NCBI RefSeq assembly: GCF_000833575.1 | Contig: NZ_CP010827.1 | Coordinates: 124,001 to 188,000 of the forward strand | Direction: 5' to 3' | Length of the DNA stretch: 64,000 bases | From: Corynebacterium singulare | GTDB taxonomy: Bacteria; Actinomycetota; Actinomycetes; Mycobacteriales; Mycobacteriaceae | The notes under the pieces: model-generated | Told to the model about the DNA's origin: nothing | The model's database searches: none | The model's input: only the letters and a program-made list of their open reading frames with translations | In this document: in pieces, positions 58,182-64,000 of the stretch | Layout: each line of letters opens with the position of its first letter | Numbering within the stretch: position 1 is the first letter of the stretch | Position numbers and translations under genes: made by a program

Positions 58182-61052
58182 GTGGCTCTTTACCGGAAAT
58201 ATCGTCCAGCAACGTTCGCGGAAGTGGTGGGCCAAGAGCAGGTCACCACGCCGTTGTCCGCCGCCCTTGACGCGGGGCGCATTAATCATGCGTACCTCTT
58301 TTCCGGCCCGCGTGGCTGCGGAAAGACTTCCTCGGCACGCATCATGGCCCGCTCCTTGAACTGCGAGCAGGGCCCCACGTCCACGCCCTGCGGCGTGTGT
58401 GATTCCTGTGTTTCTCTCGCCCCCGGTGGGCCGGGCAACCTCGACGTTACTGAGCTGGACGCTGCCTCCCATAACGGTGTGGAGGACATGCGTGAGCTGC
58501 GTGACCGCGCCTACTATGCGCCGGCGGAATCGCGCTACCGCATCTTCATCATCGATGAGGCTCACATGATTTCCGCCTCCGGCGCTAACGCCTTACTGAA
58601 GGTGGTGGAGGAGCCGCCGGAGCATGTCATCTTCATCTTTGCCACAACGGAACCGGAAAAGATCATCGGCACCATCCGTTCGCGTACCCATCACTATCCT
58701 TTCCGCCTGCTCACCCCGCCGGCGATGAAGGGCCTGCTGGAGCGCACTGTGGCCTCTGAGAATGTTCATGTGGATGACACTGTCTACCCCATGGTCATTC
58801 AGGCCGGCGGCGGTTCTCCCCGTGACACCCTGTCCATCTTGGACCAGCTCCTTGCCGGTGCCGGCCCGGATGGCCTGACCTATGACGTTGCCCGTCCACT
58901 CCTCGGAGTAACTGACCTAGGCTTGCTCGATAACACTGTGGAAGCCCTGGCCAGCCAGGATAAGGCGGCACTGTTTAGGCTTGTTGATGATGTCATCGAA
59001 GCCGGCCACGACCCGCGTCGCTTCGCCATCGATCTACTCGATCGCCTCCGCGATCTCATGATCATCCAGGCCGTGCCTTCAGCGTTGGAGGAAGGTTTGG
59101 TGTCCGCGCCGACTGACCGCGGGGACATCCTCACGGCCCAGGCCCAACGTTTCTCTGGACCGCAGTTGGCTTACCTCGCTGAAACCGTCAATGAGCGCGT
59201 ATCATCGCTGCGCGGCGCAACCTCCCCACGTCTGCTGCTGGAGATTCTCTGCGCACACCTGATCGTGGGTTCGGCTCCCGCCGCCGCGGCTGCTGGCCAC
59301 CTTCCAGCCGCTCAACCAGGCAGCGGTGCGCCGGCTGCCGGTGCCCCCGTCACTGGTCAGGCCGCGGTCAGCGGCGCACAGGGTTCCGCGCCTTCTCAGC
59401 GCCCGCAGTCTGCAGTCTCCAGCGCCCAGGATCCTGCCGCTGCAGCCGCCGCCATCATCGCGCAGCGCCGCAGCCGCCAGGCCGCGAAGCAGAATGCCTT
59501 ACAGGGCCAGCAGCCCCAGCAGGACGCACAGCAGCTGAACCAGGCGGAGCCAAGCCTGCAGGGAAACCAACAGGCTGCCTCACAGCCACACGCGGTGCAG
59601 CAACCCGCTCACAGGCCCGAGCACAGCCTTGAGCGCAGTGTGGAGAACAGCTCGGAGCAGACACAAAACCAGTCGGAGCAGCAGCTGCAGCATGAAGAGC
59701 GCACTTCGTCGGAGGCACAGCAGCCTGCACCCACCGAGCAGACCGTTCAGCCTGAACCGGCGGAGCACTCGGCGCACTCGCAACCACAGCAGGGTACAGC
59801 TCCCCAGGATCTCGCAGCGGAGATCCGTTCCACGTGGTCCGATGTGCGAGCAACAATTGGCCGCCGCAATAAGGTCGCTGAGATCATGCTCGCGGAAGCC
59901 CGCGTTCTTGGAGTGCGCGATGAAACCCTCGTCTTGGGGCACACCACGGGCGCCCTGGCAGAGCGCATCAATTCGCCAGGAACAAACGAGGTCATCGTTG
60001 CGGTACTCAAGGAGGAACTCAACCGCGAGCTGAAGGTCACGTGCGTCATTGGCACCGACCCCAAGTCGCAGGGCTTCACCGTTGAGGAGCCAGCACAACG
60101 CGCCCAGTGGAACCCGAACCAACCGCAGCGTGAGGCCTCCGAGCCCGAAGAGGAGGCAGAGAGTCCGAAGCCCTCTAAGGCTCCTGATCAATCTGACGCT
60201 GCTCAGTCCGACACGGCTCAGTCCGACACGGCGGAAACTTCTGCCGTGCAGAAGGCCCAAAAACCAGCGGAGGAGCCGACTGGACAGCAACGGTCTCACA
60301 CCCCTGAGCCGGAGGCAGAATCCGAGCCGGAAACTCAGCAAAAGCCGGAGCGGGCGCAGCAGCCTACGCCCCAGCACGAGGCGAGCGATGACCCTTGGGG
60401 AGCGCCGCGCCGTATTGGTGGACAGGAGCCGTCGTCTCAAACGACGGGGCACGGTCAGCGAGGTACGCTGTCACGACAGGACTCCGTGCGTGAGGAAACA
60501 TCACCGCCAGAGTTGCAGCACAAAGCACAGGACCCGGCTGCACAGTCGTCCCTCCACCAGCGGACGGCGCCGCAGAATCCACAGCGAGACACACTGCAGC
60601 AGGACTCGCCGCGCCAGGATGTCCCACAGCGCGGCGCGGCGGTGCCCCCAAAGAGGGAGGCGCGTGGCAGCCAATGGCGATCACGCATTGCCCAAGCCAG
60701 CCAGGTAGCGGCCCAACGCGATGAAGAATTTTCCAAGGTTCCCCAGTTTGGAAACGGAGTTCCACTGCCGCCGGAGCCCGGCCCGGATGAAGGCGAATTC
60801 GAGGCCCCACCGGAGGAGTATGCACCGTCGGCGGGGATGGGCGGGACGTCGGAAAGCGCAGCTCAGAGCGCGGGATCGTCGCAGCAGGCGGAGCCACAGC
60901 GAGCCCCGGAACCGCAGCCGGCCTACACGCGCGATGACGAGGAACGCGAGATGATGGAGGCCGCACAGAGCGCTGGCGAGATGGACCACCGCAACGCCAC
61001 CGAGGTCGCCATAGAGCTCCTTGCCCAAGAGCTGGGGGCGCGGCGACTATAG
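58182..61052 (+). CDS. dnaX: DNA polymerase III subunit gamma/tau
   Basis: The 956-residue clamp-loader ATPase has Walker A G-P-R-G-C-G-K-T, a four-cysteine zinc module (C-E-Q-G-P to C-D-S-C), I-I-D-E-A-H and the sensor region I-R-S-R-T-H. Domain III runs to about 370. A very long Gln/Pro/Ala-rich part follows (about 375-900), broken by a folded segment at about 545-640 (tau-like). It includes the repeat A-Q-S-D-T-A-Q-S-D-T-A. The start is GTG 58182. Confidence 0.95.
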   Translation: MALYRKYRPATFAEVVGQEQVTTPLSAALDAGRINHAYLFSGPRGCGKTSSARIMARSLNCEQGPTSTPCGVCDSCVSLAPGGPGNLDVTELDAASHNGVEDMRELRDRAYYAPAESRYRIFIIDEAHMISASGANALLKVVEEPPEHVIFIFATTEPEKIIGTIRSRTHHYPFRLLTPPAMKGLLERTVASENVHVDDTVYPMVIQAGGGSPRDTLSILDQLLAGAGPDGLTYDVARPLLGVTDLGLLDNTVEALASQDKAALFRLVDDVIEAGHDPRRFAIDLLDRLRDLMIIQAVPSALEEGLVSAPTDRGDILTAQAQRFSGPQLAYLAETVNERVSSLRGATSPRLLLEILCAHLIVGSAPAAAAAGHLPAAQPGSGAPAAGAPVTGQAAVSGAQGSAPSQRPQSAVSSAQDPAAAAAAIIAQRRSRQAAKQNALQGQQPQQDAQQLNQAEPSLQGNQQAASQPHAVQQPAHRPEHSLERSVENSSEQTQNQSEQQLQHEERTSSEAQQPAPTEQTVQPEPAEHSAHSQPQQGTAPQDLAAEIRSTWSDVRATIGRRNKVAEIMLAEARVLGVRDETLVLGHTTGALAERINSPGTNEVIVAVLKEELNRELKVTCVIGTDPKSQGFTVEEPAQRAQWNPNQPQREASEPEEEAESPKPSKAPDQSDAAQSDTAQSDTAETSAVQKAQKPAEEPTGQQRSHTPEPEAESEPETQQKPERAQQPTPQHEASDDPWGAPRRIGGQEPSSQTTGHGQRGTLSRQDSVREETSPPELQHKAQDPAAQSSLHQRTAPQNPQRDTLQQDSPRQDVPQRGAAVPPKREARGSQWRSRIAQASQVAAQRDEEFSKVPQFGNGVPLPPEPGPDEGEFEAPPEEYAPSAGMGGTSESAAQSAGSSQQAEPQRAPEPQPAYTRDDEEREMMEAAQSAGEMDHRNATEVAIELLAQELGARRL

Positions 61053-61109
61053 CGCGGCATCTGTACACTTGTCGGGTAGCGAAAATAACCGTGTGAAAGG
61101 ATTTTTAGC

Positions 61110-61490
61110 ATGACTGAGAACGATCCGATGCAGCAAGCAAACGACATGAACGACATCCTGGCGCAGGCCGCACGCGTCCAGGCAGAGCTGCAGAAGGCGC
61201 AGGAAGAAATCCTGGCCGCCACCGTCGAGGGCACCGCCGGCAACGGCCTGGTGAAGGTCACCATGACCGGTGGCGCAGAGCTGCAGGATGTCACCATTGA
61301 CAAGTCCGTGGTCAACCCGGACGACATTGAGACCCTCCAGGACCTCATCGTGGGTGCCTTCAAGGAGGCGCACGCCGCCGCTGGCCGCCTGGCACAGGAG
61401 AAGATTGGTCCGCTGTCCCAGGGCATGGGCCAGTCCCAGCAGGACTACGATGGTCCTTCTTTCCAGGATGTCTTCGGCGGTAACCAGTAA
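61110..61490 (+). CDS. YbaB/EbfC-family nucleoid-associated protein
   Basis: The 126-residue protein has the helical start Q-A-A-R-V-Q-A-E-L-Q-K-A-Q-E-E-I and G-N-G-L-V-K-V-T-M-T-G, typical of YbaB. Dimers bind DNA. The order dnaX-ybaB-recR is conserved in bacteria. The C-terminal tail beyond about 100 is longer than in E. coli. Confidence 0.93.
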   Translation: MTENDPMQQANDMNDILAQAARVQAELQKAQEEILAATVEGTAGNGLVKVTMTGGAELQDVTIDKSVVNPDDIETLQDLIVGAFKEAHAAAGRLAQEKIGPLSQGMGQSQQDYDGPSFQDVFGGNQ

Positions 61491-61507
61491 GCCGCGCGTT
61501 AGACTTG

Positions 61508-61550
61508 AAGGCCGTTGTCGCTCTCCCCACAGAGGGCGGCGCGGCCTTTT
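61508..61550 (+). terminator. Terminator after ybaB
   Basis: AAGGCCG (61508-61514) pairs with CGGCCTT (61542-61548), with an inner small hairpin, followed by TT. Confidence 0.55.
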
Positions 61551-61602
61551 GTTTATCCCCAGCCACCTAGGTTGGGGACCGTGACGTGAAGGGGAGCATT
61601 GC

Positions 61603-62259
61603 GTGTTTGAAGGACCACTGCAGGATCTCATTGATGAGTTCTCGCGCCTGCCTGGCATTGGGCCAAAGTCGGCACAGCGCATTGCCTTCCACGTGCTGCA
61701 CCAGGACCCAGAGGACATTGACCGCCTGCAGAAGGCACTGGGCGCGGTGCGCGATGGCGTGACCTTCTGCCGCATCTGCTGCAACATCTCCCGCGAGGAG
61801 GTGTGCCGCATCTGCATTAACTCGCAGCGCGATGCCTCCACCATCTGTGTGGTGGAAGAGCCCAAGGACATTCAGGTCATCGAGCGCACCGGCGAATATG
61901 AGGGGCGCTATCACGTGTTGGGCGGTGCTTTGGACCCGCTGGCGAATGTGGGGCCGAAGGATCTCAACATTTCTCAGCTGCTGCAGCGCCTTGGTGGCGT
62001 GCTGCCGGACCGTGAGCTGGCGGATTCCACCCCTGAGGAACCGCTGTACGATGACACACCCGAAATCACCGAAGTTATCCTCGCTACCGATCCCAATACG
62101 GAGGGCGAGGCGACGGCGGCCTACCTCGTTCGTCTGCTTCGTGATTTCCCAGGGCTGAAAATCACGAGGCTGGCGTCCGGCATGCCGCTGGGTGGTGACC
62201 TTGAGTTCGTTGATGAACTCACGCTTTCCCGCGCGCTCAGCGGCCGCCTGACGGTGTAG
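61603..62259 (+). CDS. recR: Recombination mediator RecR
   Basis: The 218-residue protein has the helix-hairpin-helix [11 protein letters not shown], a C4 zinc finger (C-R-I-C-C-N-I and V-C-R-I-C) and a Toprim domain ([12 protein letters not shown]). It loads RecA with RecO/RecF. GTG 61603 follows GAAGGGGAG. Confidence 0.96.
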   Translation: MFEGPLQDLIDEFSRLPGIGPKSAQRIAFHVLHQDPEDIDRLQKALGAVRDGVTFCRICCNISREEVCRICINSQRDASTICVVEEPKDIQVIERTGEYEGRYHVLGGALDPLANVGPKDLNISQLLQRLGGVLPDRELADSTPEEPLYDDTPEITEVILATDPNTEGEATAAYLVRLLRDFPGLKITRLASGMPLGGDLEFVDELTLSRALSGRLTV

Positions 62260-62261
62260 CC

Positions 62262-62278
62262 GGGGGACACCGTCCCCC
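62262..62278. terminator. Hairpin after recR
   Basis: GGGGGAC-ACC-GTCCCCC is a perfect 7-bp stem between the convergent recR and gatD genes, without a T tract. Confidence 0.45.
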
Positions 62279-62293
62279 ACGTTGCTCCGCGTT

Positions 62294-63073
62294 CTAGCGC
62301 TGGGAGCGCGGCGGCTCCGAGGCGTTGAAGCGCTCGGTGCGCAGACGGTCGATGGCAGGAATGTCAAGCGGCTCAAGCTCACTGAGGGCCACTCCCAGTG
62401 CCTTGGCCAGAAGAAGGTCAGCCAACTGCGGGTTACGTGCTAGAACCGGGCCATGCATGTAGGTGGCGATGACGCTGCCCTGAACCGCACCCTCGGCGGC
62501 GCGCTGTGCAGCGCCGTCGGACAGATCACAGGTGGCCGCGGTGTCGGCGTTGCCGGTGCCGCGGGTGAGCTTGCCCAACGGCTGGGCAGCGGGGCCGAGG
62601 ATGGTGGCGCCCATGTGGTTTTCAAAGCCGCTGAGTGGCTCGGTGAGTTCGGCAGTGATGCCAGCCTTCGTTGGCTTGGAAGCGACTTCACCAATGGCGC
62701 GCTCGGTCATGGAGGCGGTGGTGGCGTCGAGAAGACCCACACCATCGACAACGCGGCCCGACGCGCGGAAAGACTCGCCGAGTACTTGAAGTCCTGCGCA
62801 AATAGCCATGATGGGGCGGCCGGCAGCGGCAGCGCGGCTAAGGCCCCCATCAGCAATGAGGTGCTCCGCCGCAAGAATCTGCGCTGTGTCTTCGCCGCCG
62901 CCGACGGTGTAGACGTCGAGGGAATCCGGAACTGGCTCGCCCAGTTTGATGGGCACAATCTCTGCTTCACAACCGCGCATGCGGGCGCGCTGGCGCAGGA
63001 CGAGGGCGTTGCCATCGTCGCCGTAGGTGCCCAGAACGTCCGGAAGGATGAGACCAATCTGCAGGTTAGTCAT
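62294..63073 (-). CDS. gatD: Lipid II isoglutaminyl synthase, glutaminase subunit GatD
   Basis: The 259-residue CobB/CobQ-like amidotransferase has the nucleophile I-C-A-G-L-Q-V-L-G (Cys about 93) and a late His in Y-M-H-G-P-V-L. It supplies ammonia to MurT to amidate D-glutamate in lipid II. The ATG overlaps the murT stop by 8 bases. Confidence 0.93.
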   Translation of the reverse strand: MTNLQIGLILPDVLGTYGDDGNALVLRQRARMRGCEAEIVPIKLGEPVPDSLDVYTVGGGEDTAQILAAEHLIADGGLSRAAAAGRPIMAICAGLQVLGESFRASGRVVDGVGLLDATTASMTERAIGEVASKPTKAGITAELTEPLSGFENHMGATILGPAAQPLGKLTRGTGNADTAATCDLSDGAAQRAAEGAVQGSVIATYMHGPVLARNPQLADLLLAKALGVALSELEPLDIPAIDRLRTERFNASEPPRSQR

Positions 63074-64000
63074 TCTCGTGCTCCTTTACTGCGGCGGTGA
63101 GTGCCTTCTTCAGATCACGGAAGGCGGTGTAGTTGGCCAGGACCTCGACGCGTCCTTCCGGGCAGGATTGAATGGCGGTGAGGGGGTCGTCGATAAGCTC
63201 GTGCGAAATATCCGCATACACCAGGCGCACGGCAAGGTCTGCGGCGCGCTCACCAGCGGCTTTGACGGCGATACCCTCGAAATCTTCGAAGCGCACGTCC
63301 CACAGCCAGGACATGTCGATGCCGTCTGCGACGTGACCATTGGTGGCAATGACCAGGCCATCAGCATCACGGTCCACCATGGACAGCGCCTCCTGCCAGC
63401 CGGCCGGGTTCTTGGCCAGAAGCAGACGAATAGTGCGGTTGCCCAGCGTGATGGTGGAGTAGCGTCCGGCCACATCGTCGACGCCTTCAGCAGCGGTAAT
63501 GGCCTTGTGGCGATCCACACCGAAAGCCTCGACGGCGGCGGCAACAGCTTGTGCGGCATTACCGCGGTTGGCGCGCCCGGGGAGAGCAAGCCTGAGCTTA
63601 TCGACGCCCCCAGGGCTCACAATTCCTTCCTCCGTCACCGCCCACGTGGGGGTGGGGCGGCGGAACTCGCGCCCATCGGGCAGCGGCTTCACCGCGCGCC
63701 AGTCCTCGCCATCGCGAACGATGTGGCCGCCCGTACGCGGGCAGGTCACGGATTCACCCATCCAGCCCGCCCCCGCGGAGACCCAGATGACGTTCTTCGC
63801 GTCATAGGCCACGGACGTCATGAGGACATCATCGCAGTTGGCGACGACGAGCATGTCCGGATGCGCTTCTACTGCGCCACGCAGGGCGCGCCCGATCTTG
63901 TTGATTTCGCCTACGCGATCCAGCTGGTCACGCGAGAGGTTGAGCAGTACCAGTGCCGTGGGGTTGAGGTTATCTGCCACGTGCGGAACGTGCAGCTCAT
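63066..64000 (-). CDS. murT: Lipid II isoglutaminyl synthase subunit MurT (partial, 5' end outside window)
   Basis: The visible part is about 310 residues of the Mur-ligase-like subunit, with L-N-L-S-R-D-Q-L-D-R-V-G-E, N-P-A-G-W-Q-E-A-L and the C-terminal domain. The frame runs past base 64000, so the ATP loop is not seen. Where MurT proteins usually have a four-Cys ribbon, only T-C-P-R-T-G-G is found and the second pair is absent. It works with GatD. Confidence 0.92.
   Translation of the reverse strand, partial: ELHVPHVADNLNPTALVLLNLSRDQLDRVGEINKIGRALRGAVEAHPDMLVVANCDDVLMTSVAYDAKNVIWVSAGAGWMGESVTCPRTGGHIVRDGEDWRAVKPLPDGREFRRPTPTWAVTEEGIVSPGGVDKLRLALPGRANRGNAAQAVAAAVEAFGVDRHKAITAAEGVDDVAGRYSTITLGNRTIRLLLAKNPAGWQEALSMVDRDADGLVIATNGHVADGIDMSWLWDVRFEDFEGIAVKAAGERAADLAVRLVYADISHELIDDPLTAIQSCPEGRVEVLANYTAFRDLKKALTAAVKEHEND

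Overview
The window is a piece of a Corynebacterium chromosome. The evidence is a high-GC core carrying familiar corynebacterial neighbours: an aspartate aminotransferase next to dnaX, ybaB and recR, a murT-gatD pair, tyrA beside tadA, two tandem YhgE/Pip genes, and KtrAB-type potassium uptake. Several start codons lie 7-8 bases after a TAnnnT -10 hexamer, as in leaderless actinobacterial mRNAs. The species cannot be fixed from the sequence alone.

Bases 1-6600 are accessory and visibly AT-richer. They hold a compact ribosomal-peptide cluster: a 25-residue precursor ending in Cys-Cys-Thr-Asp-Gly, an RRE-ThiF adenylating enzyme and an MFS exporter. Next come a VapBC locus whose toxin gene is cut by an IS3-family element, a DoxX/TetR pair and a Nudix gene fragment. 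Bases 6600-26000 are mostly ordinary chromosome: Nudix hydrolase, MntH, YhgE pair, MFS symporter, KtrB/KtrA, DUF202 pair, DASS transporter, tRNA-Arg(ACG), DJ-1/PfpI protein, META-domain protein, a membrane acyltransferase-like protein coupled to a trypsin-like protease, TyrA, TadA and CsbD. tRNA-Ser(CGA) at 25.8 kb is followed by the end-repeats of a decayed IS481-like element and a second copy of the tRNA 3' end plus terminator.

Bases 26700-34000 carry two transporters (MFS, MmpL), a tRNA-guanine transglycosylase that lacks the usual zinc cysteines, a sortase-like lipoprotein, RelBE and a YhhQ-type queuosine precursor transporter. With GluQ at 52.8 kb these suggest queuine salvage rather than synthesis.

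Bases 34378-52769 are the most unusual part: nine tightly packed same-strand genes plus one convergent gene. They encode an FG-repeat membrane protein, a secreted/anchored vWA protein with an FG-rich cytoplasmic tail, a 1222-residue tubulin-like protein, a 952-residue membrane protein sharing a C-terminal D-L-D-(D/E)-T-F motif with it, a beta-rich protein, a GAP1-like protein, a second vWA-like protein, a P-loop GTPase and a small membrane protein. The convergent gene encodes a helical-repeat protein. This looks like one membrane-associated, GTP-driven assembly of unknown purpose.

Bases 52800-64000 return to core genes: gluQ, a CPA1 antiporter, tRNA-Ser(GGA), the SRP RNA, the aspT-like aminotransferase, a hypothetical gene with no normal start codon, dnaX, ybaB, recR, gatD and a partial murT that runs off the window end.
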